NCBI RefSeq assembly: GCF_031760065.1
Contig: NZ_CP134500.1
Coordinates: 5,332,001-5,396,000 of the forward strand
Reading direction: 5' to 3'
DNA: 64,000 nucleotides
Source of the DNA: Streptomyces durocortorensis
GTDB taxonomy: Bacteria > Actinomycetota > Actinomycetes > Streptomycetales > Streptomycetaceae
Under the pieces are notes generated by a model. The model had not been told where the DNA came from. It made no database searches and saw only the letters and a program-made list of their open reading frames with translations. Shown here piece by piece: positions 37,770 through 46,469 of this stretch. Positions within the stretch are counted from its first letter, which is position 1; each line of letters starts with the position of its first letter. The position numbers and the translations under genes were made by a program.

Positions 37770-40280
37770 ATGGACCCGACACACCGGGCACCCGAGGAAC
37801 ACGGGCAGGGGCACGACCGTCCCGGCGGCGAGCCGGACCACCGGCGGCCGTCCCGCGACGCCGCCGCCGACTTCGGGCAGCAGACACCGCAGCAGGTCCG
37901 TGTCGTCCGGCTGACCGCCGGTGATCTGCTCGTCACGGTCAACCCCGTCGACGGCAGCGAGGTCGAGGCCTGCCCGCCCGGCTCGGAGCCCGCCGCCCCC
38001 GTCCGCCGCACCCCCGCCGAGCGCGCCGACCACGAGCGCGCGGGCGCACCCCCCGTCCCCCCGGGCCCGCCCGCCCCGCAGCCGCCCCTGCTGGAGCGCC
38101 AGGAGGAGCGCGAGCGCCTGGTCGGGCTGCTGGCGCGCGGCCGCAGCGTACGCCTGACCGGCCAGGCCGGATCGGGCCGCACCGCCCTGCTGGACGTCGT
38201 CGCCGCCGACTGCGCCGACCTCGCCCCCGACGGCGTCGTACGCCTCAGCGGCCGCGGGCGCACCGCCACCGACCTGCTGTACGCCCTCTTCGACACGGTC
38301 TACCAGGCCCCGCTGCACCGCCCCGACCGCGAGGAACTGCTCACGTTCGTGCGGGGCATCGGCGCGGTCGTCACCGTCGACGACCTGGAGATAGCCGGGG
38401 CGGCCCTGGACGAACTGCTCGGCGCCACCCCCGAGTGCGCCTTCCTGTTCGCCGCCACCCCCGAGGCCGCCACCCCCGGTGTGGAGGGCCACGTGGAGGA
38501 GGTCCTCCTCGCGGGCCTCGGCCGCGGCGCCTCGCTGGAGCTGCTGGAGCAGGTCGTCGAGCGCCCCCTCACCGAGGACGAGCGGAACTGGGCGGGCGAC
38601 CTCTGGTTCGAGTCCGAAGGGCTGCCGCTGCGCTTCGTCCAGGCGGGGTCCCTGCTCCGCCAGGGCGACCAGCTGCGCGTCGACCCCACGGCCTTCGACG
38701 AGTACGACTACTTCGAGCCACGCCCGGACGACGCGCCTCCGGCCCCCGAAGCACCCACCGCCGAAGCTCTGGACGTCCCCCTGCCGAGCCTCGGCGAGGG
38801 CGCCGCGCCCGCCGTGCTGCTGGCCTCCCGGCTCAGCGAGGCCGCCCGCGAGACCCTGCGCTTCGCCGTCGCCCTCGGCGGCGAGGTGCCCCACCAGGCC
38901 CACCTGCCGGCCCTCGTGGGCGACACCCACGCGGACGCCGCACTCGGTGAACTCGCGGGCTGCGGCCTGCTCTCCCCGGCCGGACCGCGCTACCGCCTCG
39001 CCGCCGGAGTGCTCGCCCAGCTGGAGGCCGGCGGCTACGCGGACGAGGCCGCCGCCCACGCCCGTACCGCCGCCCAGCACTACGCCTGGTGGACCTCGCA
39101 CCCCTCGGTCACCCCGCAGCGCGCGGTCGCCGAGTCCGACGCGATCGTCGCCTCCCTGGCCCGGCTGGTCCCCGGCGACGAGGCGGGCGCGGCCAGCGCC
39201 GCCGTCCTGCTCGCCCGCAGCGCCGCCCCGGCCTTCGCCGCGGGCCTGGGCTGGGGAGCCTGGGAACGGGCCCTCAGGATCGGCCAGGAGGCCGCCAGGA
39301 GCGCCGGTGAGGTCGCCGAGGAGGCCTACTTCCACCACGAGTTGGGCGTCCTCGCGCTCTGCACCGGCAACCCGGACCGGGCCCGGACCGAGCTGGAGAC
39401 CTCGATCGGTATGCGCGGCGCGCTCGCCGACAAGTCCGGGGCCGTCGCCGGACGCCGTGCGCTCGCCCTGGTCGCGGACCGCTCCGGTGACTTCACCCCC
39501 CTCGGCCGCACCCCCTCGGGCGACGAGGTGCCCGTCGTACGCCGGGACGGCCCGGGCACGCCGCCCGGCGGGTTCCCGGGCCCGCCGGTGTTCGCCCGGC
39601 CGGACCGGCAGGACGGCCCGGACTCGATGCCGGACCCGACCCTGATCTCCTTGCTGCCGCCGGGCCCCGCCCCGTACAAGAACGGCGCCCGCGCGCTCCT
39701 GGGCGGGGCCCGGCGCAACCTCGCCGCGGCGGGCGCGGGCGCGCTGCTGATCGCCGTGCTCGGCACCGTCGTCACCCTCGGCGTCACCACGGGCAGCGAG
39801 GAACCGGGCAGCCGCAACGTCACCACCGAGCAGTCGGCCTCCGAGGACGGCACCGACGACGACACGCCCGCCGACGAGCCGCAGGACGGCTCCACACCGG
39901 GGCGGGAGACGACCGGCGGCGCGGCCCCGACGACCCCGGGCGCCTCGGGCCCGGCCACCCCCAGTACCTCCGGTACGCCGTCCCCGAGCGCCTCCACGAG
40001 CACCGGCACCACCCCGACGGACGGGCCGACGGGCAGTGAGAGCAGCAGCCCGTCCGACGACCCGTCGCCCAGCGGGAAGCCGACCACGCCCACGCCCACG
40101 GAGAGCGAGAGCGAGGGCGCGAGCCCCTCGCCGTCGGAGTCGGACGGTGAGGACCCGGACCCGTCGCCCACACCGTCCACGACGGACCCCTCGGAGTCGG
40201 AGGGCTCCTCCTCCGCGAGCGGCCCCGTGGAGTCGGCGAGCGCCCCGGAGCCGCCCTCGGCCACCGACGCGACGGCCTGA
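37770..40280 (+). CDS. Large membrane-anchored P-loop (STAND/AAA-like) protein with Ser/Thr/Pro-rich tail
   Basis: An 836-residue protein of unknown role. Residues 1-105 are polar and Pro-rich. A P-loop ATPase-like region follows with GQAGSGRT at 131-138, in which the Walker A Lys is Arg137, and VVTVDDLE at about 200-207 as a Walker B-like strand. Residues about 370-590 are Ala/Leu-rich helical repeats reminiscent of TPR-like arms in LuxR/SARP ATPases. One membrane helix is at about 649-672, and the last ~165 residues are almost entirely Ser, Thr, Pro, Asp and Glu, as in secreted stalks. No helix-turn-helix is present. The predicted topology puts the ATPase inside and the tail outside. ATG at 37770; nucS is convergent. 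Confidence 0.75.
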   Translation: MDPTHRAPEEHGQGHDRPGGEPDHRRPSRDAAADFGQQTPQQVRVVRLTAGDLLVTVNPVDGSEVEACPPGSEPAAPVRRTPAERADHERAGAPPVPPGPPAPQPPLLERQEERERLVGLLARGRSVRLTGQAGSGRTALLDVVAADCADLAPDGVVRLSGRGRTATDLLYALFDTVYQAPLHRPDREELLTFVRGIGAVVTVDDLEIAGAALDELLGATPECAFLFAATPEAATPGVEGHVEEVLLAGLGRGASLELLEQVVERPLTEDERNWAGDLWFESEGLPLRFVQAGSLLRQGDQLRVDPTAFDEYDYFEPRPDDAPPAPEAPTAEALDVPLPSLGEGAAPAVLLASRLSEAARETLRFAVALGGEVPHQAHLPALVGDTHADAALGELAGCGLLSPAGPRYRLAAGVLAQLEAGGYADEAAAHARTAAQHYAWWTSHPSVTPQRAVAESDAIVASLARLVPGDEAGAASAAVLLARSAAPAFAAGLGWGAWERALRIGQEAARSAGEVAEEAYFHHELGVLALCTGNPDRARTELETSIGMRGALADKSGAVAGRRALALVADRSGDFTPLGRTPSGDEVPVVRRDGPGTPPGGFPGPPVFARPDRQDGPDSMPDPTLISLLPPGPAPYKNGARALLGGARRNLAAAGAGALLIAVLGTVVTLGVTTGSEEPGSRNVTTEQSASEDGTDDDTPADEPQDGSTPGRETTGGAAPTTPGASGPATPSTSGTPSPSASTSTGTTPTDGPTGSESSSPSDDPSPSGKPTTPTPTESESEGASPSPSESDGEDPDPSPTPSTTDPSESEGSSSASGPVESASAPEPPSATDATA

Positions 40281-40340
40281 GCGCTTCAGGACGTAGTCAA
40301 GGCTCCGGAACGTACGTCAAGGCTCCCGGACATACGCGAA

Positions 40341-40377
40341 AGCCGGGCCGTCCGCGTCGAACGCGGGCGGCCCGGCT
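40341..40377 (+). terminator. Terminator between convergent genes
   Basis: A 16-bp stem AGCCGGGCCGTCCGCG / CGCGGGCGGCCCGGCT with one G-U/T-G mismatch and a five-base loop, followed by CCTTCC on the plus strand. It can end both the P-loop protein gene and nucS. Confidence 0.7.
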
Positions 40378-40391
40378 CCTTCCGGCAGGGA

Positions 40392-41063
40392 TCAGAACAG
40401 CCGCAGCTTGTCGTCCTCGATGCCGCGCATCGCGTCGTAGTCGAGGACCAGGCAGCCGATGCCCCGGTCCGTGGCCAGCACCCGGGCCTGCGGCTTGATC
40501 TCCTGGGCCGCGAAGACGCCCCGGACCGGTGCGAGATGCGGGTCGCGGTTGAGCAGTTCCAGATAGCGGGTCAGCTGCTCGACGCCGTCGATGTCACCCC
40601 GGCGCTTCAGCTCCACGGCCACCGTCCCCCCGTCCGCGTCCCGGCACAGGATGTCCACCGGGCCGATCGCGGTGGGGTATTCACGGCGGATCAGGGTGTG
40701 GCCCTCGCCGAGGATCTCGATCCGGTCCGCGAGCAGCTCCTGGAGGTGCGCTTCCACGCCGTCCTTGATCAGCCCCGGGTCGACGCCCAGCTCGTAGGAG
40801 GAGTCGTGAAGGATTTCCTCCATCGTGATGATCAGTTTCTCGCCCGCCTTGTTCACCACGGTCCAGACGCCTTCGTCCTCGCCGGCGCCCTCCTTCAGGG
40901 TGCACGGCGGGGACATCCAGTTGAGGGGCTTGTACGCCCGGTCGTCGGCGTGGATGGAGACGCTGCCGTCCGCCTTCACCAGGATCAGACGGGGGGCAGA
41001 GGGCAGGTGGGCTGTGAGCCGGCCCGCGTAGTCCACGGAGCAACGGGCGATGACGAGACGCAT
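40392..41063 (-). CDS. nucS: Endonuclease NucS (mismatch-specific)
   Basis: Double-strand endonuclease acting at mismatches, central to the MutS/MutL-independent mismatch repair of actinobacteria. The 223 residues have the N-terminal beta-rich DNA-binding/dimer domain ([16 protein letters not shown] onward) and a C-terminal PD-(D/E)xK core: GPVDILCRD supplies the Asp and VAVELKRR the Glu-x-Lys, followed by [12 protein letters not shown]. The C-terminal DKLRLF resembles the beta-clamp-binding tail seen in the family. ATG at 41063 is the canonical start; an ATG nine bases upstream is less likely. Confidence 0.93.
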   Translation of the reverse strand: MRLVIARCSVDYAGRLTAHLPSAPRLILVKADGSVSIHADDRAYKPLNWMSPPCTLKEGAGEDEGVWTVVNKAGEKLIITMEEILHDSSYELGVDPGLIKDGVEAHLQELLADRIEILGEGHTLIRREYPTAIGPVDILCRDADGGTVAVELKRRGDIDGVEQLTRYLELLNRDPHLAPVRGVFAAQEIKPQARVLATDRGIGCLVLDYDAMRGIEDDKLRLF

Positions 41064-41335
41064 GGTCGGCAACGCTACTCGACGACGGGGGCCCGGCGCG
41101 ATTTCCCCACCTGTTGCCCCCTGTCACTCGGTGCGCGCGGCGTTGCGGCCGCGCGGGCTTGCCCCTCTTTGCGCCCCTTCGTTATTGGCCGGTTGTGTTC
41201 CCAATCTCCTGGTGCGGCCCCGATCGCACGCTTACCGTGGAAGCAGGAGGTCGCCGTCCGTGCACGCTGCGTCGTCGCCCTTCTTCCCTGCCCGTAAGGC
41301 CCCGGCCACTGCCCGGGGTCGCGAGAGGAGAACCC

Positions 41336-41728
41336 ATGTCGCTCGACGTCTCACCGGCGCTGTTGGAACAGGCCGAGCGAGGCGAGGTCGACGAAGCCGA
41401 CTTCGTCGACTGCGTCCGGACCTCCCTGCCCTACGCATGGGAGATGATCAGCTCGCTGGTGGCTCAGCTGAAGGTGGACGGTGGACAGTTCGCCGACAAC
41501 CAGACGCCTCCGCCGGACGAGCAGGCACGTGGTCAGCTGCTGCGCGCGCTCGCGAGTGATGCGATACGCGGCGCGCTTCAGCGGCACTTCGGAGTGCGTC
41601 TCGCATTCCAGAACTGCCACCGCGTCGCGGTGTTCCCGCTGGACGCCTCGGTCGACGACCGACTGGCCAAGTTCACCTCGGTGAGGGGCCAGTTGCTCAA
41701 CCAGTCGCCCGAACTACGGGACTGCTGA
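41336..41728 (+). CDS. Conserved small protein of unknown function (SCO5389-type)
   Basis: A 130-residue soluble protein: MSLDVSPALLEQAERGEVDE at the start, then SLPYAWEMISSLV and RHFGVRLAFQNCHRVAVFPL. The pattern suits a helical N-terminal half and a small alpha/beta C-terminal half; no catalytic motif is evident. ATG at 41336 is set by GAGAGGAG. It is divergent from nucS across 272 bases. I recall homologues named after S. coelicolor SCO5389 in this same position, which supports a conserved streptomycete gene. Confidence 0.75.
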   Translation: MSLDVSPALLEQAERGEVDEADFVDCVRTSLPYAWEMISSLVAQLKVDGGQFADNQTPPPDEQARGQLLRALASDAIRGALQRHFGVRLAFQNCHRVAVFPLDASVDDRLAKFTSVRGQLLNQSPELRDC

Positions 41729-41846
41729 ACGCTTCTGCTGCCGTTCCGGGCCGCGGGAGGTGCAACTGGCTCCGGGGCGGCAGCTCCCGTACCACCGCAC
41801 CACAGGTCCCCCAGAGATGTCGCCGAGGAACACCGGCATGCGCAGG

Positions 41847-42896
41847 TCAGGTGAGCAGGGGCAGCACGTCGGCGCCCAGTCGTCGGACGTTCTCCTCGGT
41901 CGCCGCGAGATCCCCCGACCCCTCCACCAGCAGGGCGAAGCGGGTGATCCCCGTCCGCTCGGCGGTGGCCGCGAGGCGGTCGGCGGCCAGCTTCGGCGTG
42001 CCCACCGGGTGCAGCCCGCACAGCAACTCCGTGTACGCGACGGGGTCCCGCATCACGCGGTGCCTGCCGTCGACCGTGACATGGGCGTCGAGCCCCTGCC
42101 GCAGCCACCCTGGCATCGTCTTCACCAGCGTCTCCACCGCGTCCCCGGGGCTGTCCGCGAGCTGGGCCACCCCTGCGGACACATGTGCGGCCCCCTCCAC
42201 CACCTCGGGCGGCTGACCGGCCTCTCGGGCGGCCGTACGCCACAGGGCGACCATGTCCGCCTTCTCCTCGTCCCCGCAGTGCATGCCCAGCAGCATCGGG
42301 AGCCCCTGCCGCGCCGCGAGCCGTACGCTCGACGCCGAGGTGCACGCGACGACGACCTCGGGCCCAGAAGCGCCCGCCCCCGCCTCGTCCGGCCCGGTCA
42401 GCAGCTCGTCCGCGCGCGGCACCACGGCCACCTCGCGGAAGCCGAACCGCTCGCCGCGCCCCGCGACCCTCGGCTCCCGCAGCCAGTCGAGCAGCAGGTC
42501 CAGTGCCTCGGGGAAGCCGTTCTCATAGGCGTCGAGGCCGCCGCCGAAGACCTCCAGGTCCACCCAGGGACCACCCCGGCCCACCCCCAGCGAGAAGCGG
42601 CCGCCGCTGGTCAGATGCAGCAGCGCGGCCTGTTCGCCGAGGGCGACCGGGTGGTGGTTGGGCAGCACACTGACCGCGGTGCCGATCCGGATCCTGCGGG
42701 TGCGGCCCAGCAGCAGCGCGGCCAGCGTGGTGGCGGACGGGCAGACTCCGTACGGCACGAAGTGGTGCTCGGCCAGCCAGACCGAGTCGAGCCCCGACGC
42801 CTCAGCGGCCTCGGCGGACCGGACGGCCCGGTGCAGGGCCTCACCCGGCCCCTGCCCCGGGAACTGGGCTGCCAGAACGAACGTTCCGATGCGCAT
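41847..42896 (-). CDS. Luciferase-like (LLM class) flavin-dependent oxidoreductase
   Basis: A 349-residue TIM-barrel enzyme related to bacterial luciferase and F420- or FMN-dependent monooxygenases. Features: GLDSVWLAEHHF, GTAVSVLPNHHPVALGEQ, SLGVGRGGPW and the C-terminal GTPKLAADRL. The substrate cannot be predicted. FMN is more likely than F420 from the luciferase-like EHHF, but that is weak. Monocistronic on the minus strand, convergent with the unknown gene at 41336. Confidence 0.85.
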   Translation of the reverse strand: MRIGTFVLAAQFPGQGPGEALHRAVRSAEAAEASGLDSVWLAEHHFVPYGVCPSATTLAALLLGRTRRIRIGTAVSVLPNHHPVALGEQAALLHLTSGGRFSLGVGRGGPWVDLEVFGGGLDAYENGFPEALDLLLDWLREPRVAGRGERFGFREVAVVPRADELLTGPDEAGAGASGPEVVVACTSASSVRLAARQGLPMLLGMHCGDEEKADMVALWRTAAREAGQPPEVVEGAAHVSAGVAQLADSPGDAVETLVKTMPGWLRQGLDAHVTVDGRHRVMRDPVAYTELLCGLHPVGTPKLAADRLAATAERTGITRFALLVEGSGDLAATEENVRRLGADVLPLLT

Positions 42897-43110
42897 CGCC
42901 TATTGCCTCCTTGCGGCCCGACGCGGTTCTCCCCCACTGGCAACAACGTCTGACACGTGCCAAAGGCACGGTCCACGAAGAAGTTGTTGCGATTTTCCGC
43001 TAACTCACCCCGCTGCCGGATCGGGCCGCCCGCCGCACCCGACGGCTGTCCCGGAGGCGAGGCTCTAGGCTTGAACCCGCCGTGCCCGAACCGCCCCCGT
43101 GAGGTGTCCT

Positions 43111-43440
43111 GTGTCCCCGCGCCGAAACCGCCCCCGTGGTGGCGAGAGTCCCGACGACCGGCCCGGCGCGGCGCCCGGACGGTACGGCGGGGGAGGGGCC
43201 ACCGAGAGCTGGCAGGGCGAGGAGTGGTCGGTGCGCCCGGTCAGCGGCGCGAGCGCCCAGGGCAAGCGCTACCGCTGCCCCGGCTGCGACCAGGAGATCC
43301 CCTCCGGCGTCCCGCACCTCGTCGCCTGGCCCGAGTTCGGCGGGATCGACGACCGCAGGCACTGGCACAAGGCGTGCTGGAACGCGAAGGACCGCCGCAC
43401 CACACGGGTGCAGCGGTCCAGGAACGCGCCGCGCTACTGA
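43111..43440 (+). CDS. Small Cys/His-motif protein of unknown function
   Basis: A 109-residue basic protein. The first 45 residues are disordered (Arg, Gly, Pro). The rest has YRCPGCDQEIPSG, two His residues, and HWHKACWNAKDRR, arranged like a zinc ribbon or treble clef (C-x2-C ... H-x-H-x3-C). Homologues are often labelled ATP/GTP-binding, but no P-loop is present. GTG at 43111 has GAGG seven bases upstream; GTG 43099 is in frame. Confidence 0.65.
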   Translation: MSPRRNRPRGGESPDDRPGAAPGRYGGGGATESWQGEEWSVRPVSGASAQGKRYRCPGCDQEIPSGVPHLVAWPEFGGIDDRRHWHKACWNAKDRRTTRVQRSRNAPRY

Positions 43441-43485
43441 GCCCACCGGCCCGGGCGCCCCGGCCGAGCCGAGGGGCCGGGTGGC

Positions 43486-44337
43486 TCAGACATCACGCTG
43501 CTTCAGCGCCGCGTACGCCCCGCCCAGCGCCGCGGCGGCCAGCAGCGGCATCAGCAGCAGCGGCTCCCAGCCGGACGGCCCGGAGCTGGTCACCGTCGTG
43601 CCGTACAGCGCGCCGAGCTGGTTCGGGATCGAGTACTCGACCAGGAAGCGCTGGAGGCCGCGCAGGCTCTCCGCGTACATGAACGGCGCGAGCACCAGAG
43701 GCAGCAGCACCACACCGATCATGATCGTGATCGCGCCCGCCGAGTGCCGGACGATCGCACCGACGCCCAGGGACAGCAGGCCGAGGGTCGCGATGTAGAC
43801 CCCGGCCCCGAGGGTGGCGCGCAGCCACAGGGAACCCGAGGCGGTGCCGCCGTCCAGGATCAGGGTCTGGAACGCCGCGATGACCGTGGCGGCCACCGTC
43901 GTGAGGGCGAAGGTCAGCAGGAAGAAGACGATGGCCTTCGCCGTCAGCACCCGGCTCCGGCTGGGGCAGGCCGTCAGCGTCGTACGGATCATGCCGGTGC
44001 TGTACTCGGAGCCGATGGTCAGCACGCCGAGGGTGATCACACAGATCGAGCCCAGCAGCACCCCGAAGAAGCCGAGGCCCAGAACGGGCTCGCCCATCAG
44101 ATCGGTGTCCGTGGCGGCGATCAGCAGCGCCGACCCCACCCCGACCGCCAGCATCAGCATCATCATCACGCCGAGCGTCCAGATCGTGGAGCGCACGGAA
44201 CGGATCTTCGTCCACTCCGAGGCGATCGCGTCGCCGAGGGTCGCGGGGCGGATCGGGATGGGCGAGGTGTAGGACACCGCCGGACCGTGTCCCGGCGCCT
44301 GCTGCTCGTGGGCCTGGGGGGTGGCCGGCGTCGTCAT
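43486..44337 (-). CDS. ABC transporter permease (ABC-2 type), pair 2
   Basis: A 283-residue membrane protein. After a cytoplasmic N-terminus of about 45 residues there are about six membrane segments, with the SEYSTGMIRTTLTACPSRSR loop typical of ABC-2 permeases of the YhgE/BcrB kind. Its start overlaps the end of the partner ATPase gene by four bases. It is a paralogue of the permease at 45681 (shared EWTKIRSVRSTIWT-like opening and EYSTGMIRT). The substrate is unknown. Confidence 0.85.
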   Translation of the reverse strand: MTTPATPQAHEQQAPGHGPAVSYTSPIPIRPATLGDAIASEWTKIRSVRSTIWTLGVMMMLMLAVGVGSALLIAATDTDLMGEPVLGLGFFGVLLGSICVITLGVLTIGSEYSTGMIRTTLTACPSRSRVLTAKAIVFFLLTFALTTVAATVIAAFQTLILDGGTASGSLWLRATLGAGVYIATLGLLSLGVGAIVRHSAGAITIMIGVVLLPLVLAPFMYAESLRGLQRFLVEYSIPNQLGALYGTTVTSSGPSGWEPLLLMPLLAAAALGGAYAALKQRDV

Positions 44338-45542
44338 CGGGGGTCCTCGCTGGTCTGCTGTCCGGCCGGGGCGGCGGGAGAGGGCTCGGGGGCTGTCTCG
44401 GGGGCCGCTACGGGAGCGGGGAAGGAGGCCGCGGGGGCTTCCCGGGCCGCCGCGTCCCTCCCGGAGGCCGCGTACGGGTTCTGTCCGGGCGGCGGCGGGG
44501 CGTACCAGCCGTCCTGCGGCACCTCCACCGGCCGGGGGTCCCCGTGGCCGGGCGCGGCCCCGTAACCGCCCGAGCCGTCCCCGTACGGGCCCTGCTGCGG
44601 CTCCGCGAGGCCCGCCTTGGCGTCGTCCGTCGAGCGGTAGTCGACCACGCCCTGCGTCATCCGCATGTACGCCTCCTCAAGGGAGGCCTGGTGCGGCGAG
44701 AGCTCCCAGAGCCGTACGTCGTTCGCGTGCGCCACGTCGCTGATCCTCGGCAGCGGCAGCCCGGTGACGCGCAGGGCCCCGTCCGGCTCCGACATGACCC
44801 GGCCGCCCGCCTCGATGAGCGAGGCCGTCAGCTTCTCGCGCTCCGCAGGGTCGCCCGTCGGCACCCGTACGCGGGCGAAGTCGGCGGAGTTCGCCGAGAT
44901 GAAGTCCTTGACGCTCATGTCGGAGAGCAGCCGGCCGCGGCCGATCACGATCAGATGGTCCGCGGTGAGCGCCATCTCGCTCATCAGATGGGACGAGACG
45001 AAGACCGTACGGCCCTCGGCGGCCAGCATCTTCATCAGGTTGCGGACCCAGTGGATGCCCTCCGGGTCGAGCCCGTTGACCGGCTCGTCGAAGAGCAGCA
45101 CCTGCGGATCGCCGAGCAGCGCCGCCGCGATCCCGAGCCGCTGGCCCATGCCGAGGGAGAAGCCGCTGGAGCGCCGCCTGGCGACGTCCTGAAGTCCGAC
45201 GACACCCAGCACCTCGTCGACCCGTGCCGCCGGGATGCCCGCGAGCTGGGCCAGGGACAGCAGGTGGTTGCGGGCGGTGCGGCCGCCGTGCACGGCCTTG
45301 GCGTCCAGCAGCGCGCCGACCTGGCGCGGCGCGTTGGGCAGGCTGCGGTAGGGGTGGCCGCAGATCGTGACGCGACCTGCGGTGGGGCGGTCCAGGCCGA
45401 GGATCATGCGCATGGTCGTGGACTTGCCCGACCCGTTGGGACCGAGGAACCCGGTGACGGCACCCGGCCGCACCTGGAAGGAAAGGTCGTCCACGGCCGT
45501 CTTCGCGCCGTAGCGCTTGGTCAGGCCGACTGCCTCGATCAT
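44334..45542 (-). CDS. ABC transporter ATP-binding protein with Pro/Ala-rich tail, pair 2
   Basis: A 402-residue ATPase: Walker A GPNGSGKST, signature FSLGMGQRLGIA (in place of LSGGQ), Walker B VLLFDEPVNGLDPEG, and H-loop VSSHLMSEM. The family unit ends by about residue 305; the last ~95 residues are Pro, Ala and Gly-rich and unusual for this protein type. ATG at 45542. A 138-base gap separates it from the upstream paralogous pair, with a shared strand. Confidence 0.88.
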   Translation of the reverse strand: MIEAVGLTKRYGAKTAVDDLSFQVRPGAVTGFLGPNGSGKSTTMRMILGLDRPTAGRVTICGHPYRSLPNAPRQVGALLDAKAVHGGRTARNHLLSLAQLAGIPAARVDEVLGVVGLQDVARRRSSGFSLGMGQRLGIAAALLGDPQVLLFDEPVNGLDPEGIHWVRNLMKMLAAEGRTVFVSSHLMSEMALTADHLIVIGRGRLLSDMSVKDFISANSADFARVRVPTGDPAEREKLTASLIEAGGRVMSEPDGALRVTGLPLPRISDVAHANDVRLWELSPHQASLEEAYMRMTQGVVDYRSTDDAKAGLAEPQQGPYGDGSGGYGAAPGHGDPRPVEVPQDGWYAPPPPGQNPYAASGRDAAAREAPAASFPAPVAAPETAPEPSPAAPAGQQTSEDPR

Positions 45543-45680
45543 TCTCCAGCCCCATCGACTTCACTCGGTCGTCGGGGCTCGGGCCACCTGGCCGCGCACC
45601 CCCGTAAGAGTTAGGAGGATAACCAGGCCTTGACGGTTCCGGCCAAGTCGCGCACGGCGTGCGAGCGGACCGTTACGGGC

Positions 45681-46469
45681 TCACGCGTCCCGCTTCTTCA
45701 GGACCAGGTAGCCGCCGAGCAGCGCGGCCAGTACCCAGAGCACCATGATCCCGAGGCCGGCCCAGGGTCCGTACGGTGCCGGATCGCTGTTCAGTGCCCC
45801 CGGGACGACCTGCATGATCTTGGAACCGGCCTGGTCGGGGAAGTACCGGGCGACGTCCTTCGCGTACGGCACCGCGATCAGGATCTGTGAGACCAGGAAG
45901 AAGAACGGCATCAGGATGCCCAGCGACAGCATGGAACTGCGCAGCATCGCCGCCACCCCCATGGAGAAGATCGCGATCAGTCCCATGTAGAGACCGGCGC
46001 CGACCACCGCGCGCAGCACGTTCTCCGCACCGATGTCCGTGCCCCGGTCGCCCAGCAGTGCCTGGCCGAGGAAGAACGAGACGAAGCTGGTGAGCAGGCC
46101 CACGAGGAGGGCGAGCACCCCGGCCACCGTGATCTTGCTGAAGAGCAGCGTCCCGCGCTGCGGCACGGCCGCCAGCGAGGTGCGGATCATGCCGGAGCTG
46201 TACTCCGTACCGACGACGAGCACCCCGAACACGACCATGGCGAGCTGGCCGAGGACCGTCCCGGAGAAGCTGACGAGCGTGGGGTCGAACGTGACCTGCT
46301 CGGCCTCCGAGAGGTCGTCGAACGTGGCGTTCAGCAGGGCGCTCAGCGCCGCGCTCATCGCGACCGTGACGACGAACGCGCAGATGAGGGTCCAGGTCGT
46401 CGAGGAGACCGACCGGATCTTGGTCCACTCCGAGGTGAGAACCGCGGGTACCGATGCCATCGTCGTCAC
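45681..46469 (-). CDS. ABC transporter permease (ABC-2 type), pair 1
   Basis: A 262-residue permease with about six membrane segments; N-terminal SEWTKIRSVSSTTWTL and GTEYSSGMIRTSLAAVPQRG. ATG at 46469 overlaps the end of the partner ATPase gene, giving translational coupling. Its closest relative in the window is the permease at 43486, which points to tandem duplication of the whole pair. Confidence 0.85.
   Translation of the reverse strand: MTTMASVPAVLTSEWTKIRSVSSTTWTLICAFVVTVAMSAALSALLNATFDDLSEAEQVTFDPTLVSFSGTVLGQLAMVVFGVLVVGTEYSSGMIRTSLAAVPQRGTLLFSKITVAGVLALLVGLLTSFVSFFLGQALLGDRGTDIGAENVLRAVVGAGLYMGLIAIFSMGVAAMLRSSMLSLGILMPFFFLVSQILIAVPYAKDVARYFPDQAGSKIMQVVPGALNSDPAPYGPWAGLGIMVLWVLAALLGGYLVLKKRDA

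Noticed and set aside
43111..43440. ATP/GTP-binding protein label often given to homologues
   Set aside because: No Walker A or B motif is present; the Cys/His pattern suggests metal binding instead.
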